NCBI GenBank assembly: GCA_963736455.1 | Contig: CAVTON010000002.1 | Span: forward strand, 682,001 to 746,000 | Origin: DAHUXD01 sp963736455 | Lineage (GTDB): Bacteria; Acidobacteriota; Thermoanaerobaculia; UBA5066; Gp7-AA6 | Direction: 5' to 3' | Length of the DNA stretch: 64,000 bases | Part shown: positions 40,314 to 47,743 of the stretch, piece after piece | Layout: each line of letters begins with the position of its first letter | Position numbering within the stretch: the stretch's first letter is position 1 | The notes under the pieces: model-generated | What the model was told of the DNA's origin: nothing | Seen by the model: the letters and a program-made list of their open reading frames with translations, nothing else | Database searches by the model: none | Made by a program: the position numbers and the translations under genes

Positions 40314-42650
40314 TCAGCCGAGCGGCGAGCGCGTGTGCGCCGGCAGGGCCGGACCGGTCGGAGCGACCGGAGACTCCGCGGGAATCGCGCGCGTCGAGGC
40401 CTCGAGGACGGCGCGGCGCGCTTCTCCCGAGCGCTTGACGAACGCGAGCAGCCCGCCGGCCATCATCACGTAGAAGCCGCCCCAGACGAGCGCGATCAGC
40501 GGCTTGTGCGTCACGTCCAGGGAGAGCGACTCGACGGTCGCCGCCTGGAACTCGTCGGCCGGGTTCTTCGAGACGCCCGTCAGGCGCAGGACCATGGAGC
40601 CGTCGTTCGGCGACACGGCGAGCACCCGCATCTTTCCGTTGGGAAAGCCCGGCACGGCGGCGTCGTCCGCCTCGGCCTGCCGCGTATCGAGATGGAACAC
40701 GTAGCGCAGCGTCACGTCGTGGCTCGAGCCGTCCGGCGGCGTGATCGTGACGTCGGCCAGCACCAGGATCTTCTGCTCGCCCCGCATCATGGCCGCCCGG
40801 TCGGCGTTGAAGTCGCGGAACGTGAACCCCGTGCCCTCGATCGACGTCGAGGTCCCTTTCTGGAGGCGCACGTCGCGGCCGATCATCTCGGGCTGTCCCG
40901 GGTCGTACTGCTGGGGCGCGATGTAGAGATCCATCACGGGAGAGCTGCGGATCGACGGATTCACCATGAGCTGGCCCGTCTTGCTGTTCTCGTACATCTT
41001 CGGGTACGCGTAGAAGGCCTTGCCCCTGGCGGTCTCGACGCGCACCTCCATGGCCGTCTTGCGCTCGGCCGCGCCCGGAACGACGCGGAGAAAGGTCAGC
41101 GTCGTGTCGCCCACCTTCTTCGGCGTGTTGATGGGGAGTGTGACGCGCTCGGAGCGGGCATAGACGCCGGAGATGACGATGCCGGCGAGCATGATCCCGA
41201 CGCCCACGTGCGCGAGGTATCCGCCCGCGCCGCCGAGCTTCCCGTTCGAGGCCTTGCGCAGCACCGCGCGGAGGTTCATGTCCGCGGCGAAGAAGGCCGT
41301 CAACAGAAGGAGCAGGGTGTTCGGGCGGCGGGCCCCGAGGAGGAAGGCGGTCAGGGTCAGGATCGCCGCGACCGCGAGCGAGCGGCGCGAGCTCTTCCAC
41401 AGCCCCCGTCCCGTCTCGCCCTTCCATCCGACGAAGGGAACGAGCCCCGCGAGGAGCACCAGAAGGAAGCCGGCCGGCGTGGTCGTCTTGCCGTAGAAGC
41501 CCGTCTGGACCTGCGACGGAGTGCCCGAAAGCCGCGTCAGGATCGGGGCGGACGTCCCGAGAAGGATCACCGCCGCCAGCGCGCAGAAGACCGCGATCCC
41601 GAGGATGAAGAACACGCTCCGGGAGAGCAGCGGCGGCTCCTCCTCGTGCACGGCCGGGATCGAGCGCCACCGCCAGGCGAGCAGCGCGATCGACAGAGCG
41701 ACGAAGGTGCCGAGGATCGCCACGAGCCAGCCGGTGATGCCGAGATCGATGAAGGAGTGGACCGAGAAGTCCGCGAGCACGCCCGAGCGCGTCAGGAACG
41801 TGCCATAGAGGATCGCGGCGAATGCCGTGCAGGCGAGCACGAGGTTGATCTTGCGGTGGCGTTTGCGCACCCGCTGGAGATACATCCCGTGGACGAGAGC
41901 GGCGGTGAACAGCCACGGCACGAGGCTCGTGTTCTCGACCGGATCCCAGCCCCAGTAGCCTCCCCAGCCGAGCGTCTTGTAGGCCCAGTAGCCGCCCATC
42001 AGGATCGCCGTTCCGAGCGTCAGGAACGTCAGCAGGGCCCAGGGCAGCGCGCGCGTGATCCAGCCGTCCCAGCGCTTCTTCCAGAGCGCCGCGATCGCGA
42101 ACGAGAACGGCACCGAGAGAGACGCGAAGCCGAGAAACATCACCGGCGGATGGATGACCATCCACGGATCCTGGAGAAGCGGATTGAGCCCGACGCCGTC
42201 GGCGGGCGCGGGCGGCGGGAGCAGCTTGAACGGGCTCTGCTTGCAGAGAATCGCGATGATCCCGAGGAAGGTCGACAGGTACACGACCATCACGGGCGCT
42301 TCCTGCTCCTTCGCGCTGCGCCATACGAAGAGACCGATCAGCGATCCCCAGAAGCACCACAGCAGAAATGAGCCCTCCTGGCCGGCCCAGAACGTGGAGA
42401 CGAGGTAATGCGTCGGCAGCTCGAGGCTCGAGTAGGAGTTGACGTACGACACGTCGAAGCGATGCTGGAGGAGCAGGGTCATCAGGATCGCCGCCGAGGT
42501 CACGACCGAGACCGCGAAGGCGGTATATGTCGTGCGGGCCAGCGGCAGCAGGTCGGAGCGGCCCCGCTCGACGCGCAGGTACGTGATCGCCGACGCGAGC
42601 CCCGCGATGAGCGCGCTCCAGATCGCGAAAACGCCGGGCCAGACGTACAT
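40314..42650 (-). CDS. ccmF: Cytochrome c haem lyase subunit CcmF
   Basis: The start is the ATG giving MYVWPGVFAIWSALIAGLAS; it lies two bases after the ccmE stop. The 778-residue product has many membrane segments, the WWD haem-handling region (LGWGGYWGWDPVENTSLVPW) and conserved histidines in VIHPPVMFLGF. The C-terminal periplasmic region (about 200 residues) is typical. CcmF attaches haem from CcmE to apocytochrome c. No ccmG or ccmH gene follows; these must be elsewhere or replaced. Confidence 0.93.
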   Translation of the reverse strand: MYVWPGVFAIWSALIAGLASAITYLRVERGRSDLLPLARTTYTAFAVSVVTSAAILMTLLLQHRFDVSYVNSYSSLELPTHYLVSTFWAGQEGSFLLWCFWGSLIGLFVWRSAKEQEAPVMVVYLSTFLGIIAILCKQSPFKLLPPPAPADGVGLNPLLQDPWMVIHPPVMFLGFASLSVPFSFAIAALWKKRWDGWITRALPWALLTFLTLGTAILMGGYWAYKTLGWGGYWGWDPVENTSLVPWLFTAALVHGMYLQRVRKRHRKINLVLACTAFAAILYGTFLTRSGVLADFSVHSFIDLGITGWLVAILGTFVALSIALLAWRWRSIPAVHEEEPPLLSRSVFFILGIAVFCALAAVILLGTSAPILTRLSGTPSQVQTGFYGKTTTPAGFLLVLLAGLVPFVGWKGETGRGLWKSSRRSLAVAAILTLTAFLLGARRPNTLLLLLTAFFAADMNLRAVLRKASNGKLGGAGGYLAHVGVGIMLAGIVISGVYARSERVTLPINTPKKVGDTTLTFLRVVPGAAERKTAMEVRVETARGKAFYAYPKMYENSKTGQLMVNPSIRSSPVMDLYIAPQQYDPGQPEMIGRDVRLQKGTSTSIEGTGFTFRDFNADRAAMMRGEQKILVLADVTITPPDGSSHDVTLRYVFHLDTRQAEADDAAVPGFPNGKMRVLAVSPNDGSMVLRLTGVSKNPADEFQAATVESLSLDVTHKPLIALVWGGFYVMMAGGLLAFVKRSGEARRAVLEASTRAIPAESPVAPTGPALPAHTRSPLG

Positions 42651-42652
42651 CG

Positions 42653-43060
42653 TCAGGACGCCTTGCCCGCCGGGCGCGCCGCGTAGGACTTCTCGACCTC
42701 GGCGCCCTGGTACTTGGATGGGCACTTCACGAGCAGCTTCTCGGCCTCGATGCGCCCCTCGCGGTAGCGGCCGATCGCGACGATCGAGATCGCGTCCTTG
42801 AAGTTGCCGGGCCGGACGCCGCGATAGACGACCGGCATCCGGCGGCCGTCGGAGTCCACGAGCTCGAAGGAGAGCTCCTCGCGGCCCGAGTCGTAGCGGT
42901 CGCTCTGCTTGTCCAGGCCTCCCATGACCTGGACCACGCCGCGCGCCTTCTTCGCCTCGTCGAAGGAGAGATAGGGAGTCAGCGTCTTCTGAAACGCGGT
43001 CAGACCGAAACCGACGAAGGCCAGGGCGAAGGCGGCCGCGATCCAGTAGCCGCGTTTCAT
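42653..43060 (-). CDS. ccmE: Haem chaperone CcmE, CxxxY type
   Basis: This 135-residue membrane-anchored protein has an N-terminal segment (YWIAAAFALAFVGFGLTAF), then the OB-fold core (ARGVVQVMGGLDKQS, ELSFELVDSDGRRMPVVYRG, GRYREGRIEAEKLLVKCPSKY). The haem-attachment residue, histidine in most CcmE (HxxxY), is cysteine here: C113-P-S-K-Y117. The CxxxY form is known from some Deltaproteobacteria and archaea and goes with variant Ccm systems. It accepts haem from CcmABCD and passes it to CcmF. Confidence 0.92.
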   Translation of the reverse strand: MKRGYWIAAAFALAFVGFGLTAFQKTLTPYLSFDEAKKARGVVQVMGGLDKQSDRYDSGREELSFELVDSDGRRMPVVYRGVRPGNFKDAISIVAIGRYREGRIEAEKLLVKCPSKYQGAEVEKSYAARPAGKAS

Positions 43061-43167
43061 GGCCTGCGCTCCTCGTCGGAGACCCGGCGGTCCAGGCGCC
43101 AGAGGTAGAGGAAGAGGCCGACCCAGATCACCACGTTGACCGCAGCGAGATATCCCAGGCTTTCCAC
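43057..43167 (-). CDS. ccmD: CcmD-like small membrane protein, 36 residues
   Basis: A GTG start at 43167 gives a 36-residue protein with one membrane segment (YLAAVNVVIWVGLFLYLW) followed by a basic and acidic cytoplasmic end (RLDRRVSDEERRP). Its stop overlaps the ccmE start (ATGA). Size, topology and place just before ccmE are those of CcmD, which helps release holo-CcmE from CcmABC. It lies below usual length limits and is easily missed. Confidence 0.8.
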   Translation of the reverse strand: MESLGYLAAVNVVIWVGLFLYLWRLDRRVSDEERRP

Positions 43168-43240
43168 GTCCTCAGTCTGTCAGTTCCGGAGGAGCGACTC
43201 AACTGCCGGCCGGGACAGGACCGGAGAGGATGGGAAAAGG

Positions 43241-43560
43241 TCAGGCCGGACCGGGGGGGCGGTTCGCGACGCGGGCGGGCACGGCCGCGACGATGCGGTC
43301 GCACCGGGCCCCGGCGAAGGCGAAAAGGGCGGACTCGGAGGCTCCCGCCCGGGCCAGGACCTCCCTCCGCAGCAGGCCGCGCGCTCGATGAAGCCCTGTC
43401 TTGACGACTCCAGGAATGGTCGAGGCAGTCGGCCGTTTTCTCGGTCGAGAGGTCCTCGAGCGAACGAAGGACGAGGACCGTCCGATCGGTCTCGGGGGAG
43501 CCGCCACCGACGCCTCCAGGATCGTCGCATCTCGACGGCCGCCGCGTCGTTTTCCGGGTC
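43241..43560 (-). pseudogene. Decayed ECF sigma-factor remnant
   Basis: Three pieces of an ECF sigma factor lie in order but in three frames. The first (from 43560) reads DPENDAAAVEMRR, the linker before region 4. The second (from 43484) reads RTVLVLRSLEDLSTEKTADC. The third reads IPGVVKTGLHRARGLLRREV and then FAGARCDRIVAAVPARV, the end of region 4 and the conserved C-terminal tail. Region 2 is missing; its place is taken by the promoter area of the rightward gene at 43610. At least two frameshifts and a 5' truncation make it non-functional. It lies inside the ccm operon in the same direction. Confidence 0.72.
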
Positions 43561-43609
43561 GGGGGTCGCCGAAGCTCTATATGCTTCAGATTCCGAAAGG
43601 AGGATCTGC

Positions 43610-43948
43610 ATGCGCTCGAAAGTCGCGGTTCTCGCCCTCGCCGCCATCAGCTTCGCCGGAATTCTCGCGGCGGAAACCTGGAAGAACGTCGCCTTCGTGG
43701 ACGCCCAGTGCGTCGACAAGGTCAAGGCCAATCCCGACAAGCACACCAAGAAGTGCGCCCTGTCCTGTGAGGACGGCGGTTACGGAATCCTGACGCCCGA
43801 CGGGAAGTTCCTGAAGTTCGACGCGGCCGGCAATACCAAGGCCGTTTCCGCGTTGAACGAGACCACGAAGACCGACCACCTGCGCGCCACCGTCGAGGGG
43901 ACCCTCTCGGGCGACGAGATCAAGGTCAGCTCCTTCCAGTTCGACTAG
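43610..43948 (+). CDS. Small secreted protein inserted in the ccm operon, opposite strand
   Basis: An AAAGGAGG ribosome site precedes the ATG. The 112-residue product has a signal peptide (VAVLALAAISFAGILAAE), three cysteines in the mature part (VDAQCVDK and KKCALSCED), then YGILTPDGKFLKFDAAGN and DHLRATVEGTLSGDEIKVSS, a pattern of a small beta domain. Similar unnamed secreted proteins occur in Acidobacteriota as far as I recall. The gene runs against ccmC and ccmD on either side. GAAGC-TCTATAT-GCTTC (43571-43587) just upstream could be an operator. Confidence 0.75.
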   Translation: MRSKVAVLALAAISFAGILAAETWKNVAFVDAQCVDKVKANPDKHTKKCALSCEDGGYGILTPDGKFLKFDAAGNTKAVSALNETTKTDHLRATVEGTLSGDEIKVSSFQFD

Positions 43949-43969
43949 CGAGCCGGGCGAAGCGATCGG

Positions 43970-44623
43970 CTAGGACGCCTCGCGCCGGGCGAGGCGTCCG
44001 GCCCGGGCCTCGATCGAGAGGATCCAGAGGAACAGGCCCGAGAAGCCCGCGAGCGCCCCGAAGAAGACCGCCTTCGTGGGGGTATCCATGAGGATCTTCC
44101 CCTGCGGGTTGATCACCGTCTGCGGGTGCAGGGACGCCGTGATCCGGGGCGCCACGAACGTCAGGAAGGGCATCAGCACGACGGCAAAGAGGGCGTAGGC
44201 GGCCGCGATCCTCGGCCGCCGGTCCGGATCCTCCACCGCGGAGCGCAGGAACAGGTACGCGGCGTAGAGGAACACGAGCAGAAGGTAGGAGGACTCGCGC
44301 GGGTCCCAGTTCCACCAGGACCCCCACATGATGTTGGCGAAGAGCGAGCCCGTGATGAGCGTCAGGACGCCGAAGAGCAGGCCGATCCGGACGGCCGCCA
44401 AGGCGACGTCGTCGTACCAGCGATTGCGCTTCCAGAGATAGGCCGCCGAGTAGGCCGCGGCGACGAGGAACGCGAGCGTGGAGGTCCACGCGCACGGCAC
44501 GTGGAAGAAGACGATCCGCGAGGACTCGCCGATGAATCCCTGCGCCGGCGCCGGCCACAGGAACGCAGCCGCGATGACGGCCGCCATGTAGGGAAGCAGG
44601 AGAATCTTCAGCGCCTTCGTCAC
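43970..44623 (-). CDS. ccmC: Haem exporter/holo-CcmE release protein CcmC
   Basis: This 217-residue protein has six membrane segments and the WWD domain (SLFANIMWGSWWNWDPRESS), with conserved histidines in IVFFHVPCAW and LHPQTVI. CcmC presents haem to CcmE with CcmD and the CcmAB ATPase. It follows ccmB by 4 bases. The next expected gene, ccmD, is 800 bases further on because of the inserted segment. Confidence 0.92.
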   Translation of the reverse strand: MTKALKILLLPYMAAVIAAAFLWPAPAQGFIGESSRIVFFHVPCAWTSTLAFLVAAAYSAAYLWKRNRWYDDVALAAVRIGLLFGVLTLITGSLFANIMWGSWWNWDPRESSYLLLVFLYAAYLFLRSAVEDPDRRPRIAAAYALFAVVLMPFLTFVAPRITASLHPQTVINPQGKILMDTPTKAVFFGALAGFSGLFLWILSIEARAGRLARREAS

Positions 44624-44627
44624 CGTC

Positions 44628-45299
44628 TCAGTCCTCCCAGGCCACCTTCGCGAGCATATACGCCGCGCACGTGGCCGCGCCGTCGTAGGCGGCGAGGACG
44701 CGGAGAGCCGCCCAGGCGATCGTCCCGGCCTCGGCGGCGATCGTCGCCGAGATCGCGGTCAGGAGAAGCGGCAGGACCAGAGGGAACGCGATCAGCACGA
44801 AGAGGACGTTGCGCTGCCCGGCGCGCGCGACGAGGGCCGAGAGAAACGTCGAGACGACCGCCAGGCCGTAGCCTCCCGCGAGGACGACGAGAACGAGCGC
44901 GAGAGGCGACGCGAGCTTCGCATCGAGCAGAGCGAAGAAACCGGGGATCGTCACGGCGGCGATGGCGAGGAAGAGGAGGAAGTTGAAGAGCGTCTTGCCT
45001 CCGAGCACCGTGGCCGCCGGCACGGTCTTGCGAATCGCGAGGCCGGTGCCCGACTCCTCCTCGGAGACGAAGGCCCGCGGCAGCCCGGTGGCGGCGGCGA
45101 AGAAGAGGATGATCCACAGGAGCGCCGCCTCGACCGGCGGCCGGTCTTCCGCGGGCAGCCCGAACGGGCCGATCGCGTAGGACACCAGCGCGAGCGCCGT
45201 CGCCGCAAAGAAGAAGACGGCGACCAGCGCCACTTTTCGGCGCAGCTCCTCCGTCGCATCCTTGGCGCAGATCGACCAGACGCCCGCGAGGGAGCTCAT
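44628..45299 (-). CDS. ccmB: Haem exporter membrane subunit CcmB
   Basis: This 223-residue protein begins WSICAKDATEELRRKVALVAV, the CcmB N-terminus, and has six membrane segments including FNFLLFLAIAAVTIPGFFAL and LAGGYGLAVVSTFLSALVA. With CcmA it forms the ATP-driven unit that frees holo-CcmE from CcmC. The start overlaps the ccmA stop by ATGA. Confidence 0.9.
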   Translation of the reverse strand: MSSLAGVWSICAKDATEELRRKVALVAVFFFAATALALVSYAIGPFGLPAEDRPPVEAALLWIILFFAAATGLPRAFVSEEESGTGLAIRKTVPAATVLGGKTLFNFLLFLAIAAVTIPGFFALLDAKLASPLALVLVVLAGGYGLAVVSTFLSALVARAGQRNVLFVLIAFPLVLPLLLTAISATIAAEAGTIAWAALRVLAAYDGAATCAAYMLAKVAWED

Positions 45300-45937
45300 G
45301 CGCGTCCCGCCGCCGCGCCGAGCTCGATCCGCTGCTCCGGCTCGTCGAAGTCCCGGTCGTCGTTCGAAGCGAGAAGGACGGGCCCGCGCACCCGCGCCGC
45401 CGCGACGGCCCGGCGCACGATCTCGCGGCCGTCCCGATCGAGGCCGGACATGGGCTCGTCGAGCAGCAGGATCGGCGGATCGAAGAGCGCCGCGAACGCG
45501 AGGCGCAGGCGCTGCTTCATTCCGGTCGAATACTCCGCGACGCGCCGTCCGAAGTCCGGCGCGGACAGGCCGACATCGCCGAGGCGACGCTCGAGGCCGG
45601 CGGGGCTTTCGTCGCGTCCCGCGGCCCGCCGAAAGAAGCGCAGGTTCTCGAGGGCGGTCAGCGCGCCGTAGAGCTCGAGATCCGGTCCGGCCCAGCCGAC
45701 CGTCAGACGGACGTCCGCCGGGTCCTGGGGGGGCGACCCGCCGCGGGCGACCGTCACGCGTCCGGAGGTCGGCCGGGCGAGGCCGGCCAGGATCTTGAGC
45801 AGCGTCGTCTTGCCGCTGCCGTTTTTCCCCGTGATCGCGACGAGCCCGTTCGAAGCGGAAAAGGCGAGCCCGGAGAACAGCGGCCTCCCCGAGAAGGACT
45901 TGGACAGGTTCTCGGCGGCGATCGTCGTCGTCGGCAC
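45296..45937 (-). CDS. ccmA: ABC ATPase CcmA
   Basis: A GTG at 45937 gives 213 residues starting just before the ATPase core (IAAENLSKSFSGRPLFSGL), the normal CcmA length. Walker A is ITGKNGSGKTTLLKIL, signature EYSTGMKQRLRLAFA, Walker B ILLLDEPMSGLDRDGR. An upstream ATG at 46081 would add 48 basic residues and run into the promoter of the divergent cupredoxin-like gene, so it is rejected. First gene of the leftward ccm cluster. Confidence 0.88.
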   Translation of the reverse strand: MPTTTIAAENLSKSFSGRPLFSGLAFSASNGLVAITGKNGSGKTTLLKILAGLARPTSGRVTVARGGSPPQDPADVRLTVGWAGPDLELYGALTALENLRFFRRAAGRDESPAGLERRLGDVGLSAPDFGRRVAEYSTGMKQRLRLAFAALFDPPILLLDEPMSGLDRDGREIVRRAVAAARVRGPVLLASNDDRDFDEPEQRIELGAAAGRA

Positions 45938-45984
45938 GGGCCGGCCGACGATACCATCGGGCCGAGCGAGCGATCCGGCCGCCC

Positions 45985-46013
45985 TTGAAAAGGCGCCGAA
46001 CGCTTCGTTAAGA
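45985..46013 (+). promoter_or_regulatory. Candidate sigma-70-type promoter for the cytochrome oxidase operon
   Basis: TTGAAA, 17-base spacer, TTAAGA lies 80 bases before the ATG of the cupredoxin-like lipoprotein gene, in the only gap between the divergent ccm and cox clusters. Spacing is ideal and the sequence is AT-rich against the background. Not tested. Confidence 0.4.
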
Positions 46014-46092
46014 TGGCGGCGCTTTCGGCGATGTCCGCGCGCGGTCGTGCGGCGGCGGGCCGGCAGCGCCGAACGTCTCACGAAGGAGTCAT

Positions 46093-46911
46093 ATGTTCAA
46101 GCGCGCCCTTTTTCTGTTTCTCTGCGCCTCCTGCGTCCTCACGCTCCTCGCCTGCGGCGGGAAGAAGGACGAGGACGCGCTGCTCGAGGACGAGACGGCC
46201 AAGCCCGCCGCGTCCGGAACCGCGTCGGCTCCGGCGGCGGCGCCCGCGGCCGCTCCGGCTGCCGCGCCCGCCACGGGCGGAGCGACCGTCACCGGCAAGG
46301 TCAATTTCGACGGCACGGCGCCGCAGATGCCCCAGATCAAGATGGACGCCGATGCCTACTGCAAGTCCCAGCACGCCGAGCCGGTCTACGAGGAACAGGT
46401 CGTCGTCAATCCGAACAAGACGCTCGAGTGGGTGCTCGTCTACGTGAAGGAAGGCGTCACCGGCACCTACCCGCCGCCGACCGAACCCGTCACGCTCGAC
46501 CAGCGCGGCTGCCAGTACCACCCGCACATCTTCGGCATCCAGGTCGGCCAGCCCCTGAGGGTCTTGAACAGCGACGGGACGCTCCACAACATCCACGCCC
46601 TTCCGAAGAAGAACGCCGAGTTCAACATCGGCCAGCCGTTCAAGGGCATGGCGACCCTGAAGAAGTTCGACACCCCCGAGACGGGCCTGCACTTCAAGTG
46701 CGACGTGCACAAGTGGATGGGCGCCTACTGCGGCGTCTTCACCAACCCGTTCTACGCGGTGACCAACGACCAGGGCGCCTTCGAGATCAAGAACCTCCCG
46801 CCCGGCAACTACGTCATCGAGGCGTGGCACGAGAAGTACGGCGCTCAGACTCAGAACGTGACGATCACGGGCACCGAGTCGAAAACCGTGGACTTCACGT
46901 TCAAGGGATAG
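46093..46911 (+). CDS. Cupredoxin-like lipoprotein upstream of cytochrome oxidase
   Basis: This 272-residue lipoprotein has a lipobox (VLTLLAC, Cys21), an Ala/Pro linker (PAAAPAAAPAAAP) and a beta-sandwich domain. H165 and H168 in TLHNIHAL, then C203, H206 and M209 in FKCDVHKWMG make a plausible type-1 copper site. The C-terminal part, YAVTNDQGAFEIKNLPPGNY followed by VIEAWHEKYG, is a carboxypeptidase-regulatory-like fold. Being first in the cox operon, it may carry electrons or copper to the oxidase. The copper site is inferred from residue spacing. Confidence 0.8.
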   Translation: MFKRALFLFLCASCVLTLLACGGKKDEDALLEDETAKPAASGTASAPAAAPAAAPAAAPATGGATVTGKVNFDGTAPQMPQIKMDADAYCKSQHAEPVYEEQVVVNPNKTLEWVLVYVKEGVTGTYPPPTEPVTLDQRGCQYHPHIFGIQVGQPLRVLNSDGTLHNIHALPKKNAEFNIGQPFKGMATLKKFDTPETGLHFKCDVHKWMGAYCGVFTNPFYAVTNDQGAFEIKNLPPGNYVIEAWHEKYGAQTQNVTITGTESKTVDFTFKG

Positions 46912-46930
46912 TTCGATAATCTAGCCCACC

Positions 46931-47743
46931 GTGAAGAACATCACGCCGGTAACGCGCGCCGCCCGGAGCTTCCGGGCGGCGCTTTTCTTTTCGGCTGCGG
47001 CGCTCGTTCCCGGCGCGGCCCGCGCGCTGCCCTTCTGGATGCATCTGCCCGAGCAGGCCTCCACGTATGCGCCTCAGATCGACGACATGTTCCACCTCAT
47101 CATGTGGATCACCGGCGTCATCTTCGTCGTCGTCGAGGGGGTCCTGCTGCTGTTTCTCTGGAAGTACCGGCATCGCGAGGGCCGCGTCGCGAAGTACACG
47201 CACGGCAACAACCGGCTCGAGGTCATCTGGACGATCATTCCCGCGCTCATCTGCGTGATGCTCGCCCTCCTGTCGCGCCGGATCTGGGAAGACATCAAGG
47301 AGAAGATGCCGAACGACGCCGTCCAGGTCCAGGTGACCGCCGAGCAGTTCGCCTGGAACTTCCGCTACCCGGGCCCGGACGGCAAGTTTGGAACGGCCGA
47401 CGACATCCTGACGCTCAACCAGATGCACTTCCCGGTGGGCAAACCCGTGGTCGTCACCGTCACGTCGAAGGACGTCATCCACTCGTTCTTCCTGCCCGAG
47501 TTCCGCGTGAAGCAGGACGCCGTGCCGGGCATGCATACACGCATCTGGTTCGAGGGCAACAAGGTCGGCCATTGGGAAATCGCGTGCGCCGAGCTGTGCG
47601 GCCTCGGCCACTTCCGCATGAAGGGCTTCGTCACGGTGGACACGCCGGAGGACTACCAGAAGTGGCTGGTCGAGCAGGCGGCCGAGTCGGCGCCGGCGGC
47701 AAATGCGGCTCCGGCGGTGAACAGCAAGGGGGGGAATTCTTGA
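46931..47743 (+). CDS. coxB: Cytochrome c oxidase subunit II
   Basis: A GTG start gives 270 residues: signal-like first segment, two membrane segments (LIMWITGVIFVVVEGVLLLF and VIWTIIPALICVMLALL), then the CuA domain. CuA ligands are H in DVIHSFFLPEF and C, C, H, M in CAELCGLGHFRM. VTAEQFAWNFRYPG is also conserved. There is no fused cytochrome c domain, so it takes electrons from a separate donor. The stop overlaps the coxA start (TTGA). Confidence 0.94.
   Translation: MKNITPVTRAARSFRAALFFSAAALVPGAARALPFWMHLPEQASTYAPQIDDMFHLIMWITGVIFVVVEGVLLLFLWKYRHREGRVAKYTHGNNRLEVIWTIIPALICVMLALLSRRIWEDIKEKMPNDAVQVQVTAEQFAWNFRYPGPDGKFGTADDILTLNQMHFPVGKPVVVTVTSKDVIHSFFLPEFRVKQDAVPGMHTRIWFEGNKVGHWEIACAELCGLGHFRMKGFVTVDTPEDYQKWLVEQAAESAPAANAAPAVNSKGGNS

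Noticed and set aside
40335..42371. 678-codon open frame on the rightward strand
   Set aside because: Antisense to ccmF, composed of Arg/Glu/Asp/Gly-rich low-complexity sequence; not a real protein.
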